From Epiperipatus broadwayi (taxonomy: Eukaryota > Onychophora > Udeonychophora > Euonychophora > Peripatidae), in the NCBI GenBank assembly GCA_028023455.1, contig JAQFVV010012420.1, positions 8,201,194 through 8,265,193 of the forward strand: a DNA stretch of 64,000 nucleotides, written 5' to 3'. Positions 36,237 to 48,935 of this stretch are shown here, piece by piece. Below the pieces are notes generated by a model, which worked only from the letters and a program-made list of their open reading frames with translations, was not told where the DNA came from and did no database searches. A program made the translations under genes and the position numbers. The stretch's first letter is position 1, and the number at the start of each line of letters is the position of its first letter.

Positions 36237-38108
36237 TTGTTTTATGATGAAACTACTTTATTGTGCAAGCACAGAAATGTACTTTTGCTTCAGCACTTAA
36301 TTACAGTTCAAGTGAACTTAGCCTCTGCTTATGATTCAGTACATATCAGCAGGATGTTAGATATAGTGGCTGAATACGAGGTCCCAATGGCAATATTACA
36401 CATTATAAGCAGCCTATTGAACAATAGGGAGGTGTTCATCTCACTAAATGAAAAACTAATGACAGGATTCAAACCCACACAATCCTGTCTGCAGGGTTCC
36501 CCCCTCAGCACAATTTGTTTTGTGGCATACTTGAATCCCCTCTTAAATGACTTAGAGGCAAATATACCAGGAATATTTATCCCAAGATTCAATAGAATTA
36601 CTAAGATATTCGTGTACATGGACAACATCATGATCATCCTGCTGACCCCAAATTCCTTCATCAACTTCAAATCATTTTAGACCACTATACCATCAAATAT
36701 GGCCTACAATTTAATTCAGACAAATCTGCCACTTGGCAAATAAGCTCTAGAAAAAAAGATCAATTCCTTATTCATAGCCAACCCTCAAAAATACTTAGGG
36801 TTCTCCATAAATAAGCCTGCAACTATCATGGCAAAAAAGGTCCAAAAAGACATCCTGAATGCAACTGAAAAACCTATTACATTCCTATCTGGGATTTATC
36901 TCTCATTGCAAGGGAAGGTGGCACTACTTAATATGAAGGTACTCTCCAAGATAAATTATTTGCTTCCTTTCATCAAACTGACAAAGATATTTTAAAATAA
37001 AATAAAACAAGTTCTGTGCAAGGCTCTTCTCGAAAGGGAAAACCATTACCATCAGCCTCAAAGGCATGCAGCATCTGTGGAAATATAAGGAACTATCATT
37101 TCACTCACTGCAGGCATCGATCTTCCAAAAGACCCACAACACTATACATAATCTGGTACGAATTCATGGATACAGGAACATCATACCAGAAATCACTCCA
37201 ACTGATTGACCTCCTCCCCAAGGAAAACTTGGATCTCTTCCCTAATAGGGTATTTAAAACATTTCATCAATTTATCAGATACAACCTTTGATATCAAAAT
37301 CACATTATGGGAAGCGTATGCGATCCTAAACACCAACTAGTAAATTATAAATTATTAACCAGAGAATAGTGAAAGCTTTCAAATGATGAAGCCTGGAACT
37401 TAAATACCAAGACTTCATCATTAAATACAACTTTGACTCCCTCCCCACCAACCCCTTTTTGCATTATAAATGTGGTTATTCTAGCATAGATCCTATATGT
37501 GGTTTGTGCACAGTAGAAGATGAATCAATAGTTCATTTCACCTCTGTTTTCCCAAAGCTCAAAACTATCCATGATTTCATTTCAACAAATATTAAAATAA
37601 ATGTTAGCCTGGTAATGTCTTTAAAACATAGTCTCAATATGAAAACCCATCCCATTATCAAGTTATCCATTTTCTTAAAGTATACCATATGGGTCACTAG
37701 ATGCAGACTGGTGATAGAATGTCCCCAACCAGATGAAGTTCAATTTTTTACACATACCCTTAAAAAAATGAAAAAATGAGATGAACTCCTAGCCCCCTAA
37801 AAAACAATTCAGGACCCACGGAAGCTCATTTTAATCCCCTCACAGGAAAATTTAACCACAATAATCAACATAAATAATACAACAGAGGCAAGCAATAACC
37901 ACCAATCCTAGAAGTATACAAAGACTCCTCATCTGCAGGGGCATTATGATATTCATCTCAATGGTAAAAGATTAAAACATAAGACATTTCCGAGACTCAT
38001 CATTAGAAAATGTTTGAAACACTATGTAAGTTAGCCTGGCCATCACACGAATAAACAAGTGCATATATCAAATGTATAAATAAAAATTAAATTTGGGGGG
38101 AAAAAATA
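36237..38108 (+). pseudogene. LINE ORF2 relic, family X, copy B (5'-truncated)
   Basis: The plus strand holds the second half of a LINE ORF2. The reverse transcriptase blocks are VNLASAYDSV (about 36325), CLQGSPLSTICFVAYLN (about 36490) and FVYMDNIMI (about 36610), where the active site expects Y-x-D-D. The thumb region follows in broken frames to 37290. A C-terminal block reads CGLCTVEDESIVHFTSVFPK (about 37500) and IKLSIFLKYTIWVTRCRLVI (about 37657). That last part is clearly related to copy A at 51.1-54.7 kb and the fragment at 46.4 kb. The first half is missing, as is normal for truncated LINE insertions. An A-rich end near 38085-38108 may be the tail. Confidence 0.75.
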
Positions 38109-41100
38109 AACACTGATACCATTATTCAAGCCAAATTTTAATATTACTTAACTTTTCATCAAAACAATGAGTAACTCCACAAATATAAGATATAAAATTA
38201 GATTTTACAGCAAATCCAACACTGTGGGGTTTTTTTCCAGATTGATTCACCCTTCCAAAAAAATCTTGCACCCATCTTTTTCTTCTATTAAATTTTTTGT
38301 CTCTGGAAACTTTCACTAAGAGCAGTTCTACTTCTATTAAATTTTAACAGCTTTTTATCTACCAGTGTTTTATAAAATAAAATCCATACATATTTAGAAA
38401 AAAGGGACTTATAAGACTGCCTTTAGTACTACCACTGCTTCTTGCTTTTACCACTATTTCTGATAATATTATTATTTCTATTCCTTTAATAAATAATCCA
38501 CCAAATGTGACATTTAAGCCAAATTATTGAAATAGTCCATTTTAGATTATATACCTAAACAGGATTGCCTAAACATAAAATCTTTGTCATATGAAACTGC
38601 TGTTTTAAATCCAGTTCAAAACTGATTTATTAGTGATTGTATTGCCTTAATAAAAGATCACTACTAAGGATTACCATTCTCTTAAGCATATCTCTGCCAT
38701 TCTTTTTGAATTCTTGAGGATTTTTGCAAAAAAAAAAAAAATTGAAAAGGAAAATTGGAGTTACAAATACAATGCATGTAATTAAAAGAAGAAAATGTCA
38801 TTATGCAAATACACTATACCACAATTACATTTAGTATAGAGAATTAAATGATGACATGAGAACTCTTAATGACTGACCTGACCCTAATATAATGATTGAA
38901 GAAGAAAAAGAGGGAAACAGAGAAGACTGTTTTTATCAGGAAGAATACCTAGCCTTTGATGAGCAATATCCTATTCTATAAAGCAGCAAAGCTATTCCTG
39001 GTCAACACTGTTTACTTATTATTTGTAGTTAACTTCATATCTGAAAGTCATTCCATTATCCACAACCTATCAAGTCCATTAGCAATCTAAGCTCAGCATC
39101 TGAAATTTTAAAAAAAGAAAATAAATATGGAATCATTATGACTTTAAATTCAAGCTGCAATAAATTATTTATAGTCATTTTTATGTTTTTTAAATTATCC
39201 AAATCCTCCTGATACTTGATTAATATGTAATTTGTAGCTAGCAGGTAAAATATAAGACAACAGTACTTTAAGACAAACATCCACATGGAATATATTGATT
39301 CCATAATTGACTTTAGCTTGCAATGTAGATGTTGTTTTGAGATAAACAAAATATAAATGTACTGATTTAATCCATGAGCTAAAACATTAGCATATGCCCT
39401 CATGTGGACATTTTTAAAATGTTTTTAAAATTCCTTATGTAATATATAAAATTCACTATTAGGCTTTCTCAATAATAATTATTAAAATAAGTTTTAATGG
39501 TAGCAAATATTAACCGACATTGAAAAGGACACTTTTAATAGAAATAAAAACTAGTTTAAATTTGTTTTTAATGCTTAAACTGTTATTATTTATTCTTAGT
39601 TCAACACACACAAGAAAATAAAAGATAATGAGATATTCAGTCAGTGATTTCTGGTAAAATTCTCATTACTTATAATTAACAATTTATTTTTAATATTTTA
39701 AGGAAAAAAACTACTTAATTAATTGTAATCTAGAAAAATTATGTGAGACTTAAATATTAATTTATATTATACATATATTAAAAGATCAAAGTATCTAAAT
39801 TTAGCTTCTATACAACCACTGGGTAATCATTTAATAGGCACTCGGGAACATTTTTTGAAGTTTTTGGGGACCCATTGGGGAAGTGGTAAATGGAACAAGT
39901 AGTGGAAGTGTGCTTTTTTTTTTGTATAGGATGTTATATAAACAAAATTAAATAAAAATAAAATATGTTCTGTGTACTTTTTTAGAAATGATATTACAAT
40001 TGACAGACTTCTAAAAAATTCAGATATTTAATTGGAGAGATAAACAAGAAGAACAAAATACAAATTAGTTGTGCAAATAATTTATTTTTAAAAATGATGG
40101 GTTTTTTTTTTAAAAATACTGGTTAAAAATAAACAAGAATTAATAAAATATGAATTTAGTTTAGAAAAATATATGAAATGAATTGACCAAAGAGTATTAA
40201 AAAAATAAAGCATTACAGTGGATTGCTGAAATCCTACAGCAGTGATGGTAGCATTTTATTTTTCAAATTCATCACTGCTTTCAGGCCCAACTAAATTTTG
40301 TTAATTATAGAATTGGTCTTTTGCTAGATTTTGTTCTTGTTGAGGATTTAGCACTGCATCAAGCATCTGCTAAATTTTTCATATGTTTTTGCAGGTGATA
40401 AGTATTGAAAACTGATACATAGAGGGTTATTTTGATTACAATGGGAGGAAAAAATAATGTCAAAAGAAATGATCAATTTCTTTCTTGACCAAAATAAAGT
40501 GAAAATAATAAGTTTCTGTATGTGTTTCAATTGAAACAATCTACATTGGACAAGTAGCATTTAAATTAAAGAGACAAATGTATTTTTTGCCTATAAAAAC
40601 CTGAAGAAAAATAACCAATGATGATTAGATGTAGTTTTTTTTTTGCACACACATGAATTTGCACACACATAAAACAATCACTTTATGTATGTGTTTTCTC
40701 AAAATAATATAGGTAGTTTTAAATTTTTTTAGATAATTTTAATAAACAAATAATAGCAATTATTTTTTAAGATGTGTGTGTGGAGGGGAGAGATTACTAT
40801 TTCTTTCTGACTATTGTTCCACTGAAATCTGCAAAACAACATTTTAATTCATTGTATCAAATTTATTGAAAAGTAATGATCGATTTTTTTTTCTATCTGA
40901 TGTTATCTAAAATCTGTAAAACAACATTTTTCTAAAGTAGACATCAAATTTATTGCTTAATATCTTCAGTAGTGTTCAAAGACAGTTCAGTCGCTTCTCC
41001 AAGTGTCAACAAATATCCCTGAATGCCTACTAAATGATTACCTAATCACTGACATAGAATTTTGTAACAATAACAAATTTAATTTGAGTTTAAAGTGTAA

Positions 41101-41534
41101 AAGTATTTAAAATTTTAGGCTATTATATTAAATGGCAGTATAAGGGTAAAACTGTAGAAAAACAGTTTATAATATATGATTTTAGAGTCCTATAATTTTA
41201 TTCAATGTTAACATCCTGTCAGAACGACATTCCATCTGTGTTATTTACTAAATTAGATTTATTTTAAATGAAAGCATTAGATATGAAAATGTATCTAAAA
41301 ATATTTATATTATTAACTAAAACATTTTAAATGAAGTTTTTAACAAATATTTGTCATCTGTTGCAAAATAATTTTTGCAATGTATTTTTGCTTCAATTCA
41401 AATGAGAAATTTTTAAAAAGCATTAATACAAAACTTTGAATGAAATTATACATTATCATCATTATGACGAATGTGATTGCAGTAACTTTTCTGGTTTAGT
41501 ACTGTATTTCATAAATGGTACACACAATCAAGTC
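38109..41534. other. AT-rich stretch with no recognised gene
   Basis: No gene is recognised. Two related segments, CTGCAAAACAACATTTT (about 40831) and CTGTAAAACAACATTTTTCT (about 40914), each followed by an ATCAAATTTATTG block, look like a diverged tandem duplication. Minus-strand frames at 39056-39403 and 40348-40560 match nothing I know. Confidence 0.5.
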
Positions 41535-41988
41535 ATTATTTAAAATTAACATGTAATTTTTTTTTAAATAATGCTTTTTTTGTAAATAGTACTAGACCAT
41601 TCAAAAGTAGAAAATTAACAAAGTAATCCAATTAAAAAGTAGAAAAAAAATGAATCTCAATTAATTTGCCAATTTTGGAATCTAAAGTTATTATAAAACT
41701 ATTTGAAATTGCAGGAATATTGTCCTTTCAAAAAGGCATTTGAGGCTCAAATGAATTCTAAAAACTAAAAAAGCCTCAAATGCTTTTATGAAATGACAAT
41801 ATTACTGCAATTTCCAATTGTTTTATAACAACTCTGGATTCAGAAGATCTCTGATATTTTCCAAGAATGGAAAATTAACTGAGATTCAGTTTTTTTCTAT
41901 TTTTTAATTTAATTACTTTATTTTTTTTTACTGGATTAGTACTATTTACATAAAAGCATTATTTAAGAAAAAAAATTTAACATTATTT
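41535..41988. repeat. foldback repeat of about 450 bases
   Basis: The left arm (about 41535-41752) and right arm (about 41772-41988) are diverged reverse complements: AAATAATGCTTTTTTTGTAAA on the left matches TTTACATAAAAGCATTATTT on the right, and the inner blocks AAAAAGGCATTTGAGGCT and AGCCTCAAATGCTTTT also pair. The loop is about 20 bases. No coding frame, hammerhead core or clear target duplication is seen. It may be a MITE-like foldback. Confidence 0.75.
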
Positions 41989-42413
41989 TGCTAAAATTTA
42001 AAAAAAAATCTCAGCAAGAGCAATTTTCAAAAATGTATACATAAAGATAGAAACATACACAGACATGGCAAGTTAATAAAAAAGCATATAATACATGATA
42101 AAAAAGAAGCACTAAATAATCTTAGCTAAAATTATATCTCAATAAAAAATAAATATAAACAAATAATCATTTTTTAAGTATATTTTTTAAAAAAGAAAAA
42201 TCTATTCAAGAAATATTTGATAGTAGAATATTTATTGAATTTTATATGTGTATTGTGATAAATATTCACTCCTATTGTCATACTTTTACAGGATTTTCAT
42301 ACTAAAACAGTGACAAACTCAATACAGTAGTGCCACCTAGTGCCTACCATAATAATCAATAGGTGCAAGAAGGTTTGTACATAAAATACCTATCTAGTGC
42401 CTATTCATTCAAT

Positions 42414-42458
42414 ATCCCCAGACTAGTTTTTAGCTTGTGGCTTTTGTCAGTGAAAAGC
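42414..42458 (-). ncRNA. hammerhead-ribozyme-like core, family H3, locus 1 minus copy
   Basis: On the minus strand: CTGACAA, a GCC-like stem II, then AAAAACTAGTC where the family has AGAAACTAGTC, then TGGGGATATTG. Two core positions are changed, so it is probably inactive. Confidence 0.45.
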
Positions 42459-42925
42459 ATTGGATCTGAGAGCACTGCAGCTAGATCTTAAAATCTAATG
42501 CAACCCTCCAGCAGCTGCCTTTTATCTTTTTAGTTAACTATAAAGCTAGGAGTCCAAAATGAAAACAGATGTTTTTAATCCAGCCTCATTTGCTTCTATA
42601 ATCATAGAGATCTAAACCCAATTTAGTATCTACACATTTTGGTATCCTTGGTTCTTTAATAAGCATAAATTCAAGCTCAATTGCTTGTATAGTCATTAAA
42701 TATCTGAACCCAGTTTAGTATTTATACGTGTTGGTGTAGTCACTATCTTACCATGAGCAGAAATGGTATTAAAACATCAAACATCACCCATCATCATTTT
42801 CTATGCTTAAACAAGCTGTTAAACAGTGACAAACTCTTCATAAAGTTGTGTCATCTGCTAGTAATAAATGGATGCAAGAAGATTTGTGCATAAAAGATCA
42901 TGGTGCAGAGCTCTCAGATCCAAGG

Positions 42926-42970
42926 CTCTTCACCAATGAAAACCACAAGCTAGAAACAAGTCTGGTTATA
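42926..42970 (+). ncRNA. hammerhead-ribozyme-like core, family H3, locus 1 plus copy
   Basis: GGCTCTTCA, then CCAATGA where the family has CTGA-N-A-A, CCACAAGC, TAGAAACAAGTC and TGGTTATATTGG. The order matches the family but the core has decayed. Confidence 0.4.
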
Positions 42971-43313
42971 TTGGATGAGTAGACACAAGATAGAGATTTT
43001 TTGCACATGCTTTCTTGCATTCATTGATTATTATGGCTTGCATTGAATGGCACTATTGAATGGAGAGTTATGTTATTGTTTTAACATCTTACGTAAACAT
43101 AGGAAGTAGTGGTTATGTAAGTTTTATAATGTCACTGCATTAACATGATTTAATTTTTATAGATGGATTGGATATTATTTGTCATACTAAAGTTTAAACA
43201 TAAAAATATATCTTACACACATCCCATGAATGATACCTTCATGGAAAATGTGATGAGATAATAAGTTTAACATAATGTATTACAATATAGAAGGTTTAAT
43301 ATATTAAACATAA

Positions 43314-43453
43314 AGTAATAATCAGAAAATAATAAATTCTTACAACAGCTATATAAATATCAAATTTTTTCTATACAGAAAAAGGCTTTTTATGTATGCA
43401 AAAAAATTTGATATTTATATAGTTGTAAGAATTTATTATTTTCTGATTACTAT
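43314..43453. repeat. hairpin with arms of about 55 bases
   Basis: GTAATAATCAGAAAATAATA at 43315-43334 through ATATCAAATTTTTT (to about 43370) is matched in reverse by AAAAAATTTGATAT (from about 43400) through TATTATTTTCTGATTACT. The loop is about 30 bases. Pairing is nearly perfect. Confidence 0.85.
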
Positions 43454-43608
43454 TTTATGGAAGAACAGCATAAAGATATTTATTCTTTTCCAATTTGATG
43501 TTTTTAAAAATAAAGTAGATGTTATGAATTGAACATAGTTAAAAGACAGAAGTTTATATAATATTGGAATATAAAAGTTTTCTCTCTCTCTTTCTCTATA
43601 CAACACAG

Positions 43609-43917
43609 AATCAGAGAATGAAGATAAGCATTTGGATATGGAAATGCTTTTGAAGAGGATAACAGAAATGTTTAAATGAAATCAGCAGGAAATGAAAAAC
43701 TGTCAACAAAAACTGAAAGAGAAAATGGATCAAGATAAGAATGCTATGATGCTATTAATAAGACAAAGTCAGCACTCAATGGTTCAAATGATAGATTAAA
43801 GTCATGATATGCAGATGAAAGAAATGAAGCAAACCCCGAGTCAAGGCAATATTTCCATGAATAATATATTTGTTCATATTGCAGTAAAAGCATTGATATT
43901 TATCGGACCAGTGTAAA
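43609..43917 (+). pseudogene. unrecognised Met/Lys/Gln-rich coiled-coil-like frame with stops
   Basis: A plus-strand frame of about 100 codons reads through in-frame stops (at about 43675 and 43797). It is rich in Met, Gln, Lys and Glu, with segments such as LDMEMLLKRITEMF and QQKLKEKMDQDKN, suggesting a coiled coil, and stops after about 43915. A long pyrimidine tract ending in ACAG (43580-43608) precedes it and resembles a splice acceptor. It could be a decayed exon, a retrocopy or the N-terminal part of a retroelement gag/ORF1. I do not recognise the family. Confidence 0.35.
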
Positions 43918-45574
43918 CTAACTTGGCATTCTAACATTCAATAACAATTTAATATGGAAATGGCTGGCTAGGGTATTTATGAGAGAGCTATCTGAAAAAT
44001 AATTCCAAATCTGATTGGAATCTGGAAAAAAGTTCTTGAAGCCAAACCTGACTCAAAACTTTGTGGCATGAATGGCAGGCCAATACCTAATCACAGTTCT
44101 ATATAGGTTCTTAATATTTAATCATATGTTTTTAGTAACTTTGACGGATGTATGTTTGTTTGCTTTTCTACCCAAGGCAGATTGTGTAATGAAACAAAAG
44201 CATACTAAGAACATGTGATAGCTTTTGATCAACTATAGGTAATAGTTACTACTGCTTAACATTGTTTTAATACAGTTTGTTTTCTTAACTCAATTTTAGA
44301 ATAATATGAGTTTTAATGAGTTCTTATAAATTTAAAATGCACCATTAGATGTAAACAATTTGTAAAGTATAATGAGAGGATTAGTAAACTTTTAGACCAT
44401 GGAATTAAGGAATGTTCTCTTTTAATTAGAATACTAATGACCTTTTACGGGCTAAAATCATTAAGAAATATAATAAAAAATTTTAAATGTCACGTAAAAA
44501 AGGGAAATCCTACTTGAGAAATTTTTATCAAATGAAATATTTTTTTCTTTTTTTACCAAATTTTATTATTTTCATTTTTTTATTATTTTAAATTGTTTAT
44601 ATCTAACTTAAAAATAAAATGCTTAAAAATTTCGTTTGTACTGAAAATGTATATTTTTTGATTTACAATTTTTATTAAACATTTGGTTTTATTTATAAAT
44701 CCAAGCTGTCTTGAATGTATTATTCATGTGTAGTATATTATTTCTTTTTCAAAGGGGAATCGAGGTCCATAAATAAGAGGGGACTATGACCAAGCAATAT
44801 TATTTGACTATTGATAATGATTATTTTTTATTGCTAGTCATGTTCTTCATTCAATTTATTCTAACATCTCAGTATTTAAATATATATCGTAAACTTAAAT
44901 GACCTTTTTACTTTATTAAAATGCGTAAGATTGATATTTGCTAATACATTTTGTTTTTTTATACCATCGTCCTTATACATATATTTCATAGTTTTGAGGT
45001 TGTCATTAAATAATGTCTCATCATAATTAATTGAAGTGTCAATTGATTAAATCGAGATAATTATAATTCATGTTATATATAAAAATGAAATAAAAATTTT
45101 TCTCTCCAGCGTTATTTAATTGAAAACAGAACATTGACTTAATAACTTAATTCACTAGTGAAAAAATGAAACAAATAGGTTAAAATTCTTATAAATGTGT
45201 GTCTGTGTGTGTGTGTGTGTGGAATCAACATGATTGCATATGTTTTTTAGCGCATTGTTATGTTTAATAATCCTATATATACAATTAAAGACAAACAGCC
45301 TTTAAATATCCTTTTCAAGGCAAAAGCCATTCCAACCGCTCAACCAGATATGAATGCCATCATCAACAATAGCGATTATTCGCAAACGAGTGTGGCTAAT
45401 ATTTATTACTACGTATAAGGGTACCAAAATTAGAAAATTAGACACATATTTAATTAATAATGCAATTATATTTTTATAGAAATCGCTGAAATTGATCTTT
45501 ATATTGGCTAACTAAAATATAAAACCATACAATCAAAATCAAAACTAAAACATATATATATTAAACATTAAAAA
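43918..45574. other. AT-rich stretch with (GT)n at about 45195-45221
   Basis: No gene is recognised. Apart from the GT run near 45195-45221, nothing structured is seen. Confidence 0.55.
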
Positions 45575-45662
45575 TCAGCCAACGCTTAGACAACCCCAAT
45601 ATCAACAACAATCAAGAATTAAAAACTGTTGTCAAGGCAACCTTCTTTTAACAATAAAGGTG
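45575..45662 (+). repeat. short dispersed repeat, intact copy
   Basis: This stretch, with CAACAACAATCAAGAATT and CTGTTGTCAAGGCAACCTTC, recurs at 45967-45992 plus 47569-47646, where the hAT element has split the second copy. It provides an empty-site-like comparison for that insertion. Confidence 0.7.
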
Positions 45663-46395
45663 GAATCCCTCCCACCTTCATTAATGGTTTAATGTACTTA
45701 TATAGACACTAAAGATTGCAACTTGACCAGATTGAAATTATTGATACAAAGAAGTTTAAATATTTAAAAAAAGTAATAAAAAAAAAGTAATAAAGAAGTT
45801 TAAATAAATCTCTTTAAACAGGTAAATATAACCTATTTTGAATGTAGACTAATAAATAGTCAATTATAACATTACAAACTGCAATTACAAACTTAAAATC
45901 GCATCCAAAGTATTACTTATATAATAAGTGTAATAATGCTCAAGGCTAAATGGGTTTGTAAGTAATCATTAAAAACTAGTCAACACTTAGATCAGCGTTT
46001 CCCAACCTTTTTTTGGCTCACGTACCACTTAGTAGTACATCACGCTAAATTGTACCACTTCGTAAAAATGATTGTATTTCATGAAATTTGTTATTGCGAG
46101 TATGTTATTTTATTTGCATTATAAATATTATAGGGTGACCATGTATGTATTCACATCTCATAATGAGACAAATTACATTGAAACATGCCTAAACGTCATG
46201 CCAGATTGTAAACTCACTGAAATTATAAACGCACTGTAACATATTTATATGTATGTGTTTGTTCAAAGTTTCATATTTTTTCCAAAATAATTTATTAAAG
46301 ATTACCTTATTACATTAAAGGTTATTTGGTACATATTTTGTTCAAAGTGCTTTCTCATTCCTTCATTTGGTTTTCCCGAATTTGAGTCTGTTTTC

Positions 46396-46740
46396 TCTTT
46401 TTCGGAGCATCTTGCTATTGGTTGGGCCATGGAGAGAATAAATCCAGCATGTTCCAAGTCATGGTAAAAACAACCTCAGGGGTTATCAGGCTATCTCTTG
46501 TTCTTGTTTTTTTTATATTGTTCAGCATGAAGTTAATAGGATTAAAATTTTGATGATTAAATACTAGCTTACATCTAGTAATCCGCAATAGATGATCAAG
46601 AATTAATGAGAGTCTAATTTCTGGATATGATCCTTTTCTGATACATTCTTTCACATTAAATAATTTAGATTGATTTGCCTTGATCCAACTCATTATTTAT
46701 CTACTATTTTGTCATATTTCATTTACTAATAAATGGTTTT
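46396..46740 (-). pseudogene. LINE family X C-terminal fragment nested in the hAT element
   Basis: The minus-strand frame includes EIRLSLILDHLLRITRCKLV and a following NNIKKTRTRDSLITP block. It aligns with the C-terminal end of copies A (ASRLSIFIIFSLWLMHCRLI) and B (IKLSIFLKYTIWVTRCRLVI). It stops at about 46415. It lies inside the hAT element, between the transposase end and the 3' terminal repeat, so it either inserted there or was captured. Confidence 0.65.
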
Positions 46741-46815
46741 AATAAAAACACAAAATTATAAAAAAAACAATTAGTATATTTTCTTATCATAATCAAATAT
46801 TTTTATAAAATAAAT

Positions 46816-47327
46816 TTAATGAGATCTTTGTGCTTGTTTCGAACAACATAATTTTTTGAAATTTGGTTCAAAAGATGCGATGTCTATTAATCTGTTTCGA
46901 TACTTATTTTTTTTAAAAATATATGAAGAAAAAGTTCTTCCTACTAATTCCGTACTGGTAGTTGTTCTTATTCTTTAATGTTTAACCCAAAATTAATTAG
47001 ATTGTGTCGTTTGAATTCTACTTGTAAAGTTCTGTCACATGATAATTCTATTAAATTTTCTTTGTCCTTTATTGATAATGATGTAGCTTTTTCTAAATTT
47101 TCTGCATAGAAGGGGTTTGAAATCCAAATATCATTTGTGTTTTCGGGTTTTGGAAAATATTCCATGAAAGACAATTTTAATCCTGTTAAATGTGATATTA
47201 TATTTTCTTGTATATCTTGAGACAGACTAACCTTATTTTCAAACAAAAAAATATGTAGAGTTTCGAATATTTCCAGTTGATTGTTTTCGATACTTATATA
47301 TATTACTGTTTCCAAAAATCTAATTTC
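46816..47327 (-). pseudogene. hAT transposase C-terminus, SCAND3/ZBED-like type
   Basis: The minus-strand frame from 47327 reads LTGLKLSFMEYFPKPEN, DIWISNPFYAEN and LQVEFKRHNLINFGLNIKE, matching the region before the dimerisation domain in SCAND3/ZBED-like hAT transposases. After a break the homology resumes in KYRNRLIDIASF and SKQAQRSH with a stop at 46816, the typical C-terminal end. The catalytic N-terminal part is absent and the middle of the dimerisation domain is lost. The copy is therefore non-autonomous and defective. Confidence 0.75.
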
Positions 47328-47646
47328 TTAATCATACTTTCAATTTTATCATTACCATTAAAGATCGTTATCGACTGTACATATTAACAACTTTACTGTA
47401 TAATATTATTAATTAAAATAATTTTTATGAATTATAGGAAAAAACGTTTCTATATTTTTATGATTTAATTTTTTTTTATGTCCGCCATTATTGATTATTT
47501 TTCGTGTACCACCAACCAGCAACTCGCGTACCACCAGTGGTACGCGTACCACAAGTTGGGAAACACTGACTTAGATAATCTCAATATCAATAACAATCAA
47601 GAATTTCAAACTGTTGTCAAGGCAATCTCCTTTTAACAATATATAT

Positions 47647-48930
47647 TAAAGGAATATAATTTAATTTCTAGATCTCCATATTTTGTGATATTTATATTGA
47701 TGCTACTCTTCTAAATATTAACACCAACTTTTGTTTTACAGAAGAAATGTAATTTGTTATACATGAGGATTCAGAGTAGTGCAATGCTGATTGGTGACAC
47801 ATGCAAATATATAATTATAACACATACACAAATACCTTACAAAACTTTGCACAGAAATGTGAAGTTACAACAGCACAAAGCTAAACAAGATTTTGAATGT
47901 TAGAGTAAAAAAATAATATTACAAAAAATATTTAATTGATAAAAAAAAAAAGATCTAACAAGAATATACAAAAGTCCATTCACAATTTGACATTATAAAT
48001 GATCCAAAACTTAAATTAATAATTGTAATGAGCATCACAATATTTAGCAAGAACTGACTTTATATATCGATTGATATAAGTATAATCAAAGTTAAAATAA
48101 ATATTAATAATTTGTATCTGTTTTACTACTCTTGGTTTTCCAACAATGATATTTTGTGAATAAACAATATGCTACTTTAAAATAATCTATTAGACATTTT
48201 TACATATACTTAAAACTTCCACTCACCATATATTCTTAAATCAAATGAAAACACGCATCAGAGAAAAGTAGATGACATTTAAGATGCAAAGAAAGTTATG
48301 ATAATCTGTAGGTAAAAAGTCATTGGTAATAATCATTATCTGAAATGGATGATTCAAAGTTATGAATGCAGAAAGTTTGACATTTATAAATCTATAAGAC
48401 ATATATAAACAATACTTTGACTAGAAACAGTCAACTTTGAATCCAGTTATGTTATTGTATGTAATATTTGTCTTTCCTTGAACATACTTTTGTCAGTGAT
48501 AGTTAACTATAATTCTTTCCACAATAGTTTGACATTTCAGAATTGACAGTATAGTTTCTTATCTACCTGTGAAATATTTCTTATCCAAACAAATTTCTGT
48601 CTTGATGGAGTTGTGCCAATGAAATTCTAATTTCATATCTATTTTGTAAATAATAGTCTATAAAGAAAATAGCTGTCATAATTGATCCAAATAAAATTTT
48701 TCTTATTCATATATTATTTAAAATAACTGCTCTCCAGTAGTTGAGGTAGAAAGACTATAGTGCATAGGGAAAAACACTATTCACGTGTAGAACTTATCAA
48801 TATAAATTTACTGTTATGTGATGTCTGCTGACTTTTCTTATTTTCTCAAAACAACAATTCAACTGACATAAAACAATTTATATATATTTAAAGTGTTTAT
48901 TAAAAAAAAACACCAACAACCAAGTGTTAC
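47647..48930. other. AT-rich stretch with no recognised gene
   Basis: Nothing recognised. Confidence 0.55.
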
Positions 48931-48935
48931 TTTTT

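Larger units (their letters stand above)
42296..43084. mobile_element. hammerhead-bearing repeat, family H3, locus 1
   Basis: A unit at about 42296-42810 is followed by the start of a second unit in the same direction, which switches near 42892 into an inverted copy running to about 43084. The family is shared with 56496-57790, where the same tandem-then-inverted layout occurs. Shared blocks include TTCAATATCCCCAGACTAGT and TTAGTATCTACACATTTTGG. Unit length is about 450-500 bases. There is no coding frame. Confidence 0.7.
45993..47568 (-). mobile_element. hAT DNA transposon with intact ends and 8-bp target duplication
   Basis: ACTTAGAT occurs at 45985-45992 and 47569-47576. The element begins CAGCGTTTCCCAACC and its other end, read inward, is CAGTGTTTCCCAACTT, typical hAT terminal inverted repeats with one mismatch in the first 14 bases. 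Subterminal blocks around GTACCAC follow at both ends. At 1576 bases it is far shorter than a full hAT and holds only the C-terminal part of a transposase. It landed in a short dispersed repeat, whose other copy (45575-45662) shows the uninterrupted sequence. Confidence 0.92.
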
